The notes under the pieces: model-generated
Databases searched by the model: none
The model's input: only the letters and a program-made list of their open reading frames with translations
What the model was told of the DNA's origin: nothing
Assembly (NCBI GenBank): GCA_903837785.1
Contig: CAILVY010000257.1
Coordinates: 1-39,320, forward strand
DNA length: 39,320 nucleotides
Direction of reading: 5' to 3'
Source of the DNA: Candidatus Hydrogenedentota bacterium
GTDB taxonomy: Bacteria; Hydrogenedentota; Hydrogenedentia; Hydrogenedentales; CAILVY01
Shown: positions 8,993 through 17,190 of the stretch, in pieces
How positions within the stretch are numbered: the stretch's first letter is position 1
How the letters are laid out: each line of letters opens with the position of its first letter
Position numbers and translations under genes: made by a program

Positions 8993-9191
8993 TGCCATCC
9001 CCCTGCGTCCCCGTTCCGCTGGCGCATCGCAGGTCCCGCAGGCCTTCTTCGACGGGCTAGAACCATCAAGAGAAACCACCCGCGCGCACGAACACGCCCT
9101 CCATCCCTGTCCTGTCGTCCGGCGAGGTTTGCACCTGTGCCGGGGAATGTGGGAACATGACCGGCCAACTTCCGGCGGGAAACAAGTGTTT

Positions 9192-10100
9192 ATGGCCATA
9201 AATGACAGCCAGCAACGCCTGCTGCGGACGATGATCACGGGGCTTCCCGGCCTTCTTGCGCTTAAGAACAAGGATCTCGCGTATGAAGTGGTGAATCCGG
9301 CCTTCTGCCAGTTTCTGGGGAAGGCGCCCGATGAGATCGCGGGGCGAAAGGATGGCGACTTGTTCTCCGCCGAGGAGGCCTCGGCCGCTCAACAGCAGGA
9401 GCGCCTGGTGCTAAAGAGCGGGTTGCCGCGATCGGGCGAGGAGGCATTGACAGGGGCGGCCGGGAAATGCTGGCTGGAAGTGACGCGGATTCCCGTCTTG
9501 AACGAGGACGGGGACGCGGTGGGATTGATCTTCTTCGCGCGTGATATCACGGCGATGAAGACACGTGAGGCGGAGCTTCAGGCGGGGCTGGAACGGCACG
9601 GCGCACTGGAATCTTCGGCCCGGGAGGCGGCAGAACGCTTGCACGCCTGCGAGGAGCAGTTGAAGGCGGCACAGGCCGCGCATCTAGGCGCACTACAGGC
9701 GGCGCAGCGAGAGATGGAGGCGGTTCAGGCCCAGGCAAGCGAGGCCGGAACGCGCCTCGGGGACGTCCAGGCGCGGCTGCAACAGCGGGAAGCCGAACTG
9801 GCCGCCTTGCTGCAGCGGCTTACGGCATTGCAGCAGTCGGAAGCGGAAGGGCAGCAGCAGAAACAGCGGGCAGAGGCGGCGCTGGCGGAACAGGAGCGGG
9901 CCGTCTCATCGTTGCAGGCCGAACAGGCGATGCTGCAGGGGCGTCTCGTGGCGCAGGAGGAGCGTTCGGCCGGATTCGAGAAATCGTTGGCCGAGGCGGC
10001 GGCACGTCTGGTTCAGACACAGGCGGATCTTGATTTGCATCGGAGACGGCACGCGGAAGCAGTTTCGCTCGCGCGGCGTCTTGCAGATACGTTACAATGA
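9192..10100 (+). CDS. PAS-domain protein with long coiled coil and no output domain
   Basis: A 302-residue protein. Residues 1-115 form a PAS domain of PAS_4/PAS_9 type: GLPGLLALKNKDLAYEVVNP, QFLGKAPDEIAGRKDGDLF and the C-terminal RIPVLNEDGDAVGLIFFARD, which leads into DITAMKTREAEL, the usual PAS-exit linker. Residues about 120-300 are an uninterrupted coiled coil rich in Ala, Glu and Gln. There is no histidine kinase, GGDEF, methyl-accepting or HTH output domain and no membrane segment. It could be a soluble sensor or scaffold that docks on another protein. I chose ATG at 9192; starts at 9129 or 9147 are possible and would add residues without family character. The preceding 200 bases hold no gene I can support. 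Confidence 0.75.
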   Translation: MAINDSQQRLLRTMITGLPGLLALKNKDLAYEVVNPAFCQFLGKAPDEIAGRKDGDLFSAEEASAAQQQERLVLKSGLPRSGEEALTGAAGKCWLEVTRIPVLNEDGDAVGLIFFARDITAMKTREAELQAGLERHGALESSAREAAERLHACEEQLKAAQAAHLGALQAAQREMEAVQAQASEAGTRLGDVQARLQQREAELAALLQRLTALQQSEAEGQQQKQRAEAALAEQERAVSSLQAEQAMLQGRLVAQEERSAGFEKSLAEAAARLVQTQADLDLHRRRHAEAVSLARRLADTLQ

Positions 10101-10140
10101 GCGTTCAACCCCATTCGTTGGAAGGAAGAAAGGAACCAGC

Positions 10141-11013
10141 ATGAAACACGTGACGATTCTCTCGATTGCCGCCGCACTGGCGCTGGGCGCACTGTGCGGG
10201 CCGGCCATGGCGCAAGGCGCGCCCAACGCCGAAGCGCTCGGCTGGCGCATCGGCTGCCAGGCGTACAGCTTCAATCATTTCACGTTCTTCGAGGCGGTGG
10301 ACAAAGTGGCCTCGCTCGGTTTGAAGTGGATCGAGGCGTATCCCGGCCAGAAGCTGAGCAAGGACACGGGCGATGCGGTCTTCGACCACAACATGTCTCC
10401 GGAAATGCAGAAGGTCGCCCTCGACAAGCTGAAGTCCGCGAACGTCAAACTGGTCAACTACGGCGTGGTCGGTTTGCCGGGCAACGAGGCCGAAGCCCGC
10501 AAGGTCTTTGATTTTGCGAAGGCCATGGGCATGGAAACCATCGTCTCGGAACCCGACTACGAAACGCTGCCGATGCTAAGCAAGCTTGCGGATGAATACG
10601 GCATCAATATCGCGATACACAATCATCCGAAGCCCTCGAAGTATTGGAACGTGGACACAGTGGTCGAGAAGACCAAGGGCCTGAGCAAGCGCGTGGGTTC
10701 CTGCGCGGACACGGGCCATTGGATTCGCTCCGGGCTCAGCTCGCTGGAAGCGATCAAGAAGCTCAACGGCCGGATCATCTCGCTGCACCTGAAGGATCTG
10801 AACGAGCTCTCGCCCAAGGCGCACGATGTGCCGTGGGGCACGGGAAAGACCGACATCAAGGCCATTCTGGAAGAGCTGAACCGCCAGGGTTTCAAGGGCG
10901 TGTTCTCGGCGGAGTACGAATGGAACTGGGACAACTCGGTGCCTGAGTTGGCGCAGTGCGTCGCGAATATCGACAAGATGGCCGCCGAAATCGCCGCGAA
11001 GAACAAGAAATAG
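10141..11013 (+). CDS. Secreted sugar phosphate isomerase/epimerase-like protein (xylose isomerase TIM barrel)
   Basis: A 290-residue AP_endonuc_2/xylose-isomerase-like TIM-barrel protein carrying a clear signal peptide (MKHVTILSIAAALALGALCG, with cleavage near AMA|QG). Likely metal ligands are spread as in the family: the Glu of WIEAYPG, the His residues of IAIHNHPKP, the Asp and His of SCADTGHW, and the Glu of FSAEYEW. The fold isomerises or epimerises sugars or inositols; the substrate is not predictable. Export to the periplasm is common for such proteins in PVC-type bacteria, where they often accompany glycoside-degrading enzymes. The start is supported by GGAAGGAAGAAAGG just upstream. 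A strong terminator follows the stop, so this looks like the end of a transcription unit. Confidence 0.85.
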   Translation: MKHVTILSIAAALALGALCGPAMAQGAPNAEALGWRIGCQAYSFNHFTFFEAVDKVASLGLKWIEAYPGQKLSKDTGDAVFDHNMSPEMQKVALDKLKSANVKLVNYGVVGLPGNEAEARKVFDFAKAMGMETIVSEPDYETLPMLSKLADEYGINIAIHNHPKPSKYWNVDTVVEKTKGLSKRVGSCADTGHWIRSGLSSLEAIKKLNGRIISLHLKDLNELSPKAHDVPWGTGKTDIKAILEELNRQGFKGVFSAEYEWNWDNSVPELAQCVANIDKMAAEIAAKNKK

Positions 11014-11041
11014 CCGGTTTCCGGCACGGACCTGAATCGCC

Positions 11042-11081
11042 GAGGGGACCCGATTTGTGAAGATCGGGTCCCCTCTTCTTC
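11042..11081 (+). terminator. Intrinsic terminator after the isomerase-like gene
   Basis: A perfect 13-base-pair inverted repeat, GAGGGGACCCGAT at 11042-11054 and ATCGGGTCCCCTC at 11063-11075, is separated by an eight-base loop and followed by TTCTTC. It lies 28 bases past the stop at 11013. The hairpin also sits just beyond the 3' end of the convergent gene ending at 11116 and may help to stop transcription from that side, although that strand lacks a T-run after the stem. Confidence 0.85.
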
Positions 11082-11115
11082 ATTACGTCGTGAAAGTCAG
11101 GGCGCGCCGATGCGC

Positions 11116-13299
11116 TCAGGCGGCGCCGGGCGCCGGCACGCGGCGCAGGAATTGCAGCACGCGGTCAAAAACATCTTCCCGCCCCTGCCCGTTGATGATG
11201 CCGTGGCGGTCGCGTTCGAGGATCGTGAGCTCCTTGTGTGGGGAGGCGATCTTCTCGAAAATGAGCTGTGCGCTGGCGGAGTTCACCACGGGGTCTTTGG
11301 AGGATTGGATCACGAGCGCGGGCACCCGAACCTCCGGGAGCCGTTCATCCATCGTGTCCATGCACGCGATGAGTTCCGTCACGCCCGTGAGCGGGTTCTT
11401 GGCATAGTTGATGTGCTTGTTCTCGGGGACGTTGTCAATGAACTCCCAAGCCTCGCGGGTGCGTCCGAAACGCTTGAGCAGGGAATTGAGCGAGACCAGC
11501 GAGGGCGCCAGGCGCACGGAGTAGTTCTGCAGTTTCAACGGGGCGCAGATCGAGAAGACGCCGGTGAGATGGGCGCCCTTCTCCGCCGCAGCGATCAATG
11601 CCAGGCACCCGCCCGTGGAAAAGCCGCCGATGAAGATCCGGTCCGTGACGGTCTTGATCACGCCATAGCCGCGGTTCAGCGAGTCGTACCACTTGCGCAG
11701 AGAGGTGTTTGCGAGGTCTTCCGGCGAGGTACCGTGCCCGTGAAGCCGCACGCCGTACACGGCATAGCCGTGTTCATAAAGATACTGGGCCAGGGCGCGG
11801 ATTTCGAGCGGGGCCGCCATGTAGCCGTGGGCCAGGACCACCCCGCCCCGGACGCGCATGGGCCGAAGGAAGAAGGGACGGCCGACGTCCGGTCCCTTGC
11901 TCAGTTTCGGGTCGTAATGCCTGGCGTAGTCTTCTTCAAAGGCGCGCAGGTCTTCGGCGAGCAGGAAGTCGCGCACCTGCTTTGCGGCCAGGAAACGGGG
12001 GAGGCGGGCGGTGCGGCAGACCGCGTCATGGAGTTCCTTGATGGGTTCGATTTCGTTGGCGATGACCTCATGCAACTCGTGGGCGCGTTGCGTGTGAAAG
12101 GCATTATCGGCCAAGCCGGTATGCGGCAATCTTGTGTAGCCCGCGCCCTTGGGTTTGAGGACGCCCTCCTTTACACAGAGTCCCATGAAGTCGTCAAACT
12201 TCGGGGAGCGGTCCTCATATATCATCTCCCGGTAGTTTTCGCGGAGGAGCGTGTGAACATACGGGTGGCCGCACTCCTGCAGATGCCGGGCCGACAGAAA
12301 GATCCGGTCGCGGAAGGAACGCTCCGTGAAGTTTCGTCCGGAGAGGCAGCGCAGGGTGCTGGCAAAAAGGTGGTCGTAATTGACTGTGGTGAGCTGATAG
12401 ATGGCCTGCATGTAGCGCAGCATGAGCTTGCGTGCCGCCTCGTTGAACAGGGAGGCCGGGTCCACTTCCAGATCGTGCATGTCGTGCAGGCCGCAGGCCA
12501 TGAGTTCCGCGTATTCCGGCGCACGCAGGTATTCGGCCACGTCGATCGGCTCTCCGAGAGTGATATCGATGTCGGTGTCTTCGGAAAGGACCGTGCCCTC
12601 GACGGAAAGCTCCTCGAGCGCGCGCTTGCTGAGATCCTGGGCGAAACGTGTCGCCAGGCGCAGAAGGAGATTGTCATGGGCGCGCAGAGGGAAATACGTG
12701 ACGTTGACGGGAATAATAACCGTGCGCTTTCCGAGGACGTGTTCCGCGGAGGACAGGCCGAAGAGATCGAGGGCGGCGGGGAGGTCCGAGTGGTCCGGCC
12801 GGTCATGAATGCAGGCGATCTTATGCCGGTAAAACTCGGCGCGAAGCGCGAGCACGGCCGCGCCCTTGTGCGGCGGACGCCGTTTGCCGTCGTTGTAGAC
12901 CTGGAAGACGCCGCGATGGTCAACGACCCGCTTGTCCTTGATCATTGCGCCTTCGGGAAAAATCATCCACGGACGATCGCCCTGCAGCAGAGAGCGCACG
13001 ATGATCTTGTCCCGGTCGGGATCCTTTGTCGAAACTGTGCCGGTTGACTCGAAAAAGCGGCCGATGCGGCCGGCGAAAAGTTCCGCCGCGGCGAGCGCCA
13101 TGACTTCGCGGCCCGTCTGCTTGTAGAGCACGTAGGGGAGCAGGATGGTCTCAAGGCGGGTGAAATGGTTCACCGTGAAGATGATGGCCATGTCATCCTG
13201 GATGACGGCGGCATTGTGCAGACGGACATCCGACTTGATCAGTTTCGTGCCCAAGTCCAGCACCCACTTGGCCACGGAGAGCGCGAATGTCGAGGGCAT
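11116..13299 (-). CDS. Two-domain PlsC-like acyltransferase and alpha/beta hydrolase
   Basis: A 727-residue protein. Residues about 25-260 resemble glycerolipid acyltransferases (PlsB/PlsC superfamily): N44-H45-FTRL-E50 at motif I, where the canonical form is HX4D, and FPEG at 114-117 (motif III). Residues 485-722 are an alpha/beta hydrolase of monoacylglycerol-lipase type: LAHGY at 489-493, the nucleophile elbow G559-F-S561-T-G563, probable acid D669 (QSSKDP) and probable His H699 (ERDRHG). The 260-480 linker is helical and unassigned. Together the domains could deacylate and reacylate a membrane lipid or remodel a lipid head group, at the inner face of the membrane; this is inference. The gene follows the PilZ gene by seven bases and is probably co-transcribed from the promoter near 13735. 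Confidence 0.85.
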   Translation of the reverse strand: MPSTFALSVAKWVLDLGTKLIKSDVRLHNAAVIQDDMAIIFTVNHFTRLETILLPYVLYKQTGREVMALAAAELFAGRIGRFFESTGTVSTKDPDRDKIIVRSLLQGDRPWMIFPEGAMIKDKRVVDHRGVFQVYNDGKRRPPHKGAAVLALRAEFYRHKIACIHDRPDHSDLPAALDLFGLSSAEHVLGKRTVIIPVNVTYFPLRAHDNLLLRLATRFAQDLSKRALEELSVEGTVLSEDTDIDITLGEPIDVAEYLRAPEYAELMACGLHDMHDLEVDPASLFNEAARKLMLRYMQAIYQLTTVNYDHLFASTLRCLSGRNFTERSFRDRIFLSARHLQECGHPYVHTLLRENYREMIYEDRSPKFDDFMGLCVKEGVLKPKGAGYTRLPHTGLADNAFHTQRAHELHEVIANEIEPIKELHDAVCRTARLPRFLAAKQVRDFLLAEDLRAFEEDYARHYDPKLSKGPDVGRPFFLRPMRVRGGVVLAHGYMAAPLEIRALAQYLYEHGYAVYGVRLHGHGTSPEDLANTSLRKWYDSLNRGYGVIKTVTDRIFIGGFSTGGCLALIAAAEKGAHLTGVFSICAPLKLQNYSVRLAPSLVSLNSLLKRFGRTREAWEFIDNVPENKHINYAKNPLTGVTELIACMDTMDERLPEVRVPALVIQSSKDPVVNSASAQLIFEKIASPHKELTILERDRHGIINGQGREDVFDRVLQFLRRVPAPGAA

Positions 13300-13306
13300 G
13301 CGGCGG

Positions 13307-13687
13307 CTATTTCCAGCGTTTCAGGCCAATGGCCGAACTCAGTTCCTGGTCCGTCTTCTCGATGTTGGGGGAATTATAGAGAACGAGGTTTCGGAGGTAC
13401 TCGAGGCTCTCTTCGTTTATGGCGGTAAACTCGATGGCCACGCCCTCTTCCGTAATGCGCACGACCGACCCCTCAGTATCGATTCGATGCTGTTCGTCCC
13501 CCGCCGTGAGCACCATGCTCACTCTGACCGGGTTGCCGATGGGCAAGGAACGCTCCGTGGCGAAAAGCACGCCGTTCATGCTGATATCCAGCGCGTGCCC
13601 TTCCAGGAGCACGCCACAGGCCAAGCGGACCTGCATTTCGGCCGTGATGGGGCTTCGTGTGAAGGCCCGCGCATCGTTTTTCTTCAT
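13307..13687 (-). CDS. PilZ-domain c-di-GMP receptor
   Basis: A 126-residue single-domain PilZ protein. Both c-di-GMP-binding signatures are present: R7-AFT-R11 (RxxxR) and D34-I-S-M-N-G39 (D/NxSxxG), followed by the beta-barrel pattern (VRVSMVLTAGD, EGSVVRITEEGVAIEFTAIN). It should therefore bind cyclic di-GMP in the cytoplasm and transmit the signal to a partner. ATG at 13687 is preceded by GGAGGTG at good spacing, which decides the start against the longer frame reaching 13798. It is the first gene of a two-gene minus-strand unit with the acyltransferase-hydrolase. An HD-GYP phosphodiesterase is encoded at 36898. Confidence 0.88.
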   Translation of the reverse strand: MKKNDARAFTRSPITAEMQVRLACGVLLEGHALDISMNGVLFATERSLPIGNPVRVSMVLTAGDEQHRIDTEGSVVRITEEGVAIEFTAINEESLEYLRNLVLYNSPNIEKTDQELSSAIGLKRWK

Positions 13688-13733
13688 AGTCTGCACCTCC
13701 GGCCCGCGATTCCAGCCCCTGAGCGCATTATCC

Positions 13734-13762
13734 AGTATAACTCTCCAGCCCAACCCTTTCCA
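13734..13762 (-). promoter_or_regulatory. Sigma-70-type promoter for the PilZ/acyltransferase unit
   Basis: On the minus strand TGGAAA (complement of 13757-13762) and TATACT (complement of 13734-13739) are spaced by 17 bases. The predicted start lies about 40 bases upstream of the PilZ ATG. The -10 box matches five of six consensus positions and the -35 box four of six. Confidence 0.55.
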
Positions 13763-13817
13763 GCCTATCACAAAATGCCCGGTTTGACCAGAGGCCAACT
13801 TCGCAGCCGCAGGCGGA

Positions 13818-13846
13818 TGGACTCGGCGGGCGCATACGGGTACAAT
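13818..13846 (+). promoter_or_regulatory. Sigma-70-type promoter for the kinase-epimerase-YibQ-TsaD operon
   Basis: TGGACT at 13818-13823 and TACAAT at 13841-13846 are separated by 17 bases, placing the transcription start about 30 bases before the kinase ATG at 13886. It diverges from the PilZ promoter, which lies about 60 bases away. Confidence 0.5.
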
Positions 13847-13885
13847 AGGCTTCCTTCATCGCAGTGTCATGGAGAGTCCAGGAAC

Positions 13886-14806
13886 ATGAATCCGGTCCGG
13901 TTGGTTGTCGTGGGCAGCGCCAACATCGATTTGGTGACGCGGGTGCCCCATATCCCCCGGCCTGGCGAGTCGGTCATAGGCCGCTCCTTTGCCACGGTTA
14001 CCGGCGGAAAAGGCGCGAATCAGGCCGTGGCCGCGGGGCGCCTGGGGGCTGCGGTGCATTTCGCCGGCTGCGTGGGCGACGACGCCTTCGGCGAGCAGCA
14101 GCGGGAGAGTCTGCGCGCGGCGAACGTTCATGTGGACTATCTCCACGTCGATTCTGCCGAGCCGACCGGCACGGCCGTCATTCTGGTTTCGGATGAGGGT
14201 CAAAACTCGATCGTGGTGACGCCGGCCGCGAACTTCCGCCTGACCCCCGGGCATATCGAAGCCCTGGAGCCCGTATTTCGGCAGGCGGACGTGGTGTTAT
14301 TGCAGCTGGAGATTCCCCTGGAGTGCGTGGAGGCGGCGCTGGAACTATCCCGGCGTTGCGATGCGTTGTCCATACTGGATGCCGGCCCGGCGCAGCGGGT
14401 GCCCGAGGCGCTGGTTGGCAAGGCGGACATTGTGTCGCCGAACGAGACGGAAGCCGAAGCGATGACGGGGGTGGCGGTGGCGTCTGTGGACGATGCGCGG
14501 GCGGCGGCCCGGTGCCTGCTGGGCATGGGGGCGCGGCACGCGGTGATGAAACTGGGCGCCAAAGGTTCTCTCTATGTGGGCGAGGAAGAAGTATACGAGC
14601 CCGCGTTTTCCGTCACGGCGGTGGACACGACCGCGGCCGGGGATGCCTTCACGGCGGCCCTCGGCGTGATTTGGAACCAGACCGGACGCCGCGAGGCGTT
14701 GCGCTTTGCCAACGCGGCGGGCGCGCTCGCGGCAACCGTGGCCGGGGCGCAACCGTCGATGCCCAGCCGGGCCGCGGTCGACGCCTTCTTGGCACAGCAT
14801 TCGTAA
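13886..14806 (+). CDS. rbsK: Ribokinase-family (PfkB) sugar kinase
   Basis: Cytoplasmic PfkB-fold kinase of 306 residues, most like ribokinase, which converts ribose to ribose-5-phosphate. Seen: GSANIDLVTR at the N-terminal substrate strand, GGKGANQAVAAGRLG (40-54), the LDAGPA and SPNETEAE segments, and the catalytic anion-hole motif DTTAAGD ending in the probable base D253. ATG at 13886 follows AGGAA at 13880-13884. The gene starts an operon with an epimerase nine bases downstream, which fits a kinase-epimerase module feeding the pentose phosphate pathway or a hexulose branch. The exact sugar is not certain, since related PfkB kinases act on other sugars and nucleosides, but GGKGANQA and DTTAAGD together favour ribokinase. 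Confidence 0.85.
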   Translation: MNPVRLVVVGSANIDLVTRVPHIPRPGESVIGRSFATVTGGKGANQAVAAGRLGAAVHFAGCVGDDAFGEQQRESLRAANVHVDYLHVDSAEPTGTAVILVSDEGQNSIVVTPAANFRLTPGHIEALEPVFRQADVVLLQLEIPLECVEAALELSRRCDALSILDAGPAQRVPEALVGKADIVSPNETEAEAMTGVAVASVDDARAAARCLLGMGARHAVMKLGAKGSLYVGEEEVYEPAFSVTAVDTTAAGDAFTAALGVIWNQTGRREALRFANAAGALAATVAGAQPSMPSRAAVDAFLAQHS

Positions 14807-14815
14807 GGAGCATTT

Positions 14816-15502
14816 GTGAGCAAGTTCATCAGCGCGCCGTCCGTGATGTGCGCGAATCTGGCCCGTCTGGAGGACGACCTGAAGGCGCTGGAAAGCGCCG
14901 GAGCCGACGAACTCCACTTCGACATCATGGACGGGGAGTTCGTTCCGAATTACACGCTTGGCTTTGATTTCATCCGGGCGGCGCGGCGGGTCTGCCAACT
15001 GCCGTGCAGCGCGCATCTGATGATTACGCGGCCGGAGCGCTACATTCAGCGATTTGTGGACGCGGGCTGCAGCATCGTGACGGTTCACGTCGAAGCGTGC
15101 GTGCATCCGCACCGGGTCTTGGGCCAGATTCGTGAGGCGGGCGCTTCGCCGGGCATCGCCATCAATCCCGCAACTCCCCTGACGAAACTGGAGTATCTTC
15201 TGCCCCTCGTGGATCGGGTTCTCGTCATGACTGTGGATCCCGGCTATGCCGGGCAGCCCATCTTGCCGGTGGCCTTTGAGCGGGTCCGCATTCTGCGCGA
15301 GAACATCCAGTATCAGAAGTACAACGCGATGATCGAGGTGGACGGCAACATCAGCGTGTCCAATGCAGCGCGGCTGGCGCGCTTCGGGGCGGAGATCTTC
15401 GTCTTGGGAACCGCCAGCATCTTCAAAGGCCCTGGCACGGACTTCGCCAAGGAATTGCCCGCGTTCAAGGCCGGGGTCGCCGTGGACAAGAACCTCGTCT
15501 GA
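14816..15502 (+). CDS. Ribulose-phosphate 3-epimerase family protein (Rpe or AlsE type)
   Basis: A 228-residue TIM-barrel epimerase. The metal and acid-base residues of the family are visible: H34 and D36 in ELHFDIMDGEFVPN, H67 in CSAHLMI, and the Asp of MIEVDGNIS; DPGYAGQ is the phosphate/loop motif. Ribulose-5-phosphate to xylulose-5-phosphate is the standard reaction. NYTLGFDFIRAAR after the first motif differs from the usual NLTIGP of Rpe and is reminiscent of allulose-6-phosphate epimerase, so AlsE-like activity is a fair alternative. The start is GTG at 14816 with AAGGAG directly upstream at 14805-14810. It lies between the ribokinase-like gene and a YibQ-type gene in one operon. Confidence 0.85.
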   Translation: MSKFISAPSVMCANLARLEDDLKALESAGADELHFDIMDGEFVPNYTLGFDFIRAARRVCQLPCSAHLMITRPERYIQRFVDAGCSIVTVHVEACVHPHRVLGQIREAGASPGIAINPATPLTKLEYLLPLVDRVLVMTVDPGYAGQPILPVAFERVRILRENIQYQKYNAMIEVDGNISVSNAARLARFGAEIFVLGTASIFKGPGTDFAKELPAFKAGVAVDKNLV

Positions 15503-15519
15503 CAGGAAGCCCCAGGCCC

Positions 15520-17190
15520 ATGACCTCAAGTGATATACAGCCTGCAATATCCCCTCCCCGGCATCATGCCGGGACGTCGTGGGTAGTTGCGGCATTGGGT
15601 TTCGGCCTGCTTCTGGGCGGGGCCCTGGCCTTGGGTCTGCTCCTCGCGCGCTTCATCGAGGGACGTCCGCTCAACCTGCGCGAACATTCCGTGCGCATGG
15701 CGAATCGCATTGCGGAAACGCTCGAAGCGGCCGGGATTCCTGCTTCCGCGATTCAGCGCACGGCGGGAGAAGCCCGGCGCGACGAAGGCGCGGTCTGGTT
15801 TGATTTCCATTTCGAGGCGAAGATGCCGGATCAACAGGACCCGGCGTTTGTCGTGCAGCAACTCGAAGGCGCGTTGACGCCGGACGCGGTGAAAATGGCC
15901 GCGGGTCCCGTGGAAGCGGACCGGCGCTCCGTGACGTTCCTGCTGGCCGGACGCGAATTCGCGTCATTGTCCTTGTTGGGCGCTCCTCCACCGCCTCCCG
16001 AACCCGTGGACCTGGGCCCGCTGTGCCGAGATGTGAACGAAGCCATCCGCACCGCGCTGATGCATGCGGGCGCACGCGCGGAAGAGATTCATCAGGACGC
16101 AGAAGACGTGCAGCAGGATGCGTGCGCGCGCTGGCTGCAATCGCTCTTTCACGTGGACGTTCCCGAATCGACTCCCCTGGCCGGCCTGCCGAAGAAACTC
16201 GACGAGGCATTGACGGGGCTTGGTGCAACGCTCACGGAGAGCGCGGAGAATCTCTTCCTTGTCACGTGTTTTGACCGGTGCGTAGCCGAGATCCGCTGTG
16301 TGTCCGTGGCGTCCGCGCCGCCGCCGGGACCGGTCAAATATGAAGCGCCGGAAGACAGGCTCGTTCCGGAGAATCTTCCGCTCATGGAGGCGGTGCAGAC
16401 GGGAAATGTGGAACAGTTCCTCGTGGCGTCCATTCCGTCGCTGGAGGAGTTGCCGCTCGAATCCGTGGAACAGGAGGAACCGGAGAACGGACTCATGGCT
16501 TCTCCCGCGCCGCTCGCGGCGGGGCACGTTCCCCGGATTGCCATCATTCTGGACGACGGCGGCTACGGGGGGCCGTCCACCCGGGTGGTGTTGAATGAAC
16601 TCGATCCGAAGCTTACGCTCGCGATCCTGCCGAATACGCGCTTTGGGCGCGACACGGCCGAGCGCGCGAAACAAAAGGGCTTCGAGATCATGCTTCACAT
16701 GCCCATGGAAACGCACAGCAAGACGATCAAGCCGTTTCCGGGACAACTTAACGTGAACATGGGCAAAGAGGAAATTCAGCGCCTCACGGAAGACGCCATC
16801 GCTCAGGTGCCGGGACTCGTCGGCGTGAACAACCACACGGGTTCGAAGTTCACCGGGGATGCGGAACGCATGGGCATGTTCATGGAAGTGCTCAAGAAGC
16901 GCGGCCTGTATTTCATTGACAGCCGCACGCTGGGCGCCTCGAAAGGCTGCAAGACCGCCCGTGAACACGGCGTCCCGACGGAACAGCGGAATATCTTCCT
17001 GGACAACGAAAAGGCGCCGGCGAAGATTCAGGCGCAACTGGCCAAGCTCGTGGCGCGCGCGAAGTCCCGTGGCCAGGCCATCGGCATCGGCCACTTCCGC
17101 GACCACACCGTGGGCGTGCTTGTGAAAGAACTGCCGAAACTGCATGATCAGAACGTGGAGCTGGTGCACGTTTCGGAGTTGGTGCGATGA
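15520..17190 (+). CDS. YibQ-like divergent polysaccharide deacetylase family protein
   Basis: A 556-residue envelope protein. An N-terminal membrane anchor spans about residues 22-45 (WVVAALGFGLLLGGALALGL). Residues 50-330 are a low-complexity acidic region with Pro-rich linkers and no known domain. Residues 340-552 form the divergent polysaccharide deacetylase (DUF610/YibQ) domain: IAIILDDGG with D345-D346, EIMLHMPME, GVNNHTGSKFT, YFIDSRT and IGIGHFRDHT. Members have a NodB-like fold; their substrate is not established to my knowledge. The family member is usually 250-320 residues, so the long N-terminal part is unusual. The stop overlaps the tsaD start as ATGA, so expression is probably coupled to it. 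Confidence 0.85.
   Translation: MTSSDIQPAISPPRHHAGTSWVVAALGFGLLLGGALALGLLLARFIEGRPLNLREHSVRMANRIAETLEAAGIPASAIQRTAGEARRDEGAVWFDFHFEAKMPDQQDPAFVVQQLEGALTPDAVKMAAGPVEADRRSVTFLLAGREFASLSLLGAPPPPPEPVDLGPLCRDVNEAIRTALMHAGARAEEIHQDAEDVQQDACARWLQSLFHVDVPESTPLAGLPKKLDEALTGLGATLTESAENLFLVTCFDRCVAEIRCVSVASAPPPGPVKYEAPEDRLVPENLPLMEAVQTGNVEQFLVASIPSLEELPLESVEQEEPENGLMASPAPLAAGHVPRIAIILDDGGYGGPSTRVVLNELDPKLTLAILPNTRFGRDTAERAKQKGFEIMLHMPMETHSKTIKPFPGQLNVNMGKEEIQRLTEDAIAQVPGLVGVNNHTGSKFTGDAERMGMFMEVLKKRGLYFIDSRTLGASKGCKTAREHGVPTEQRNIFLDNEKAPAKIQAQLAKLVARAKSRGQAIGIGHFRDHTVGVLVKELPKLHDQNVELVHVSELVR

Noticed and set aside
10081-10098. TTGCAG and TACAAT before the exported isomerase gene
   Set aside because: Spacing of only six bases cannot form a sigma-70 promoter, and the site lies in the end of the PAS gene.
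11110-13047. Open frame of 645 codons antisense to the acyltransferase-hydrolase
   Set aside because: No motif and no ribosome site; the minus-strand gene has clear domain motifs.
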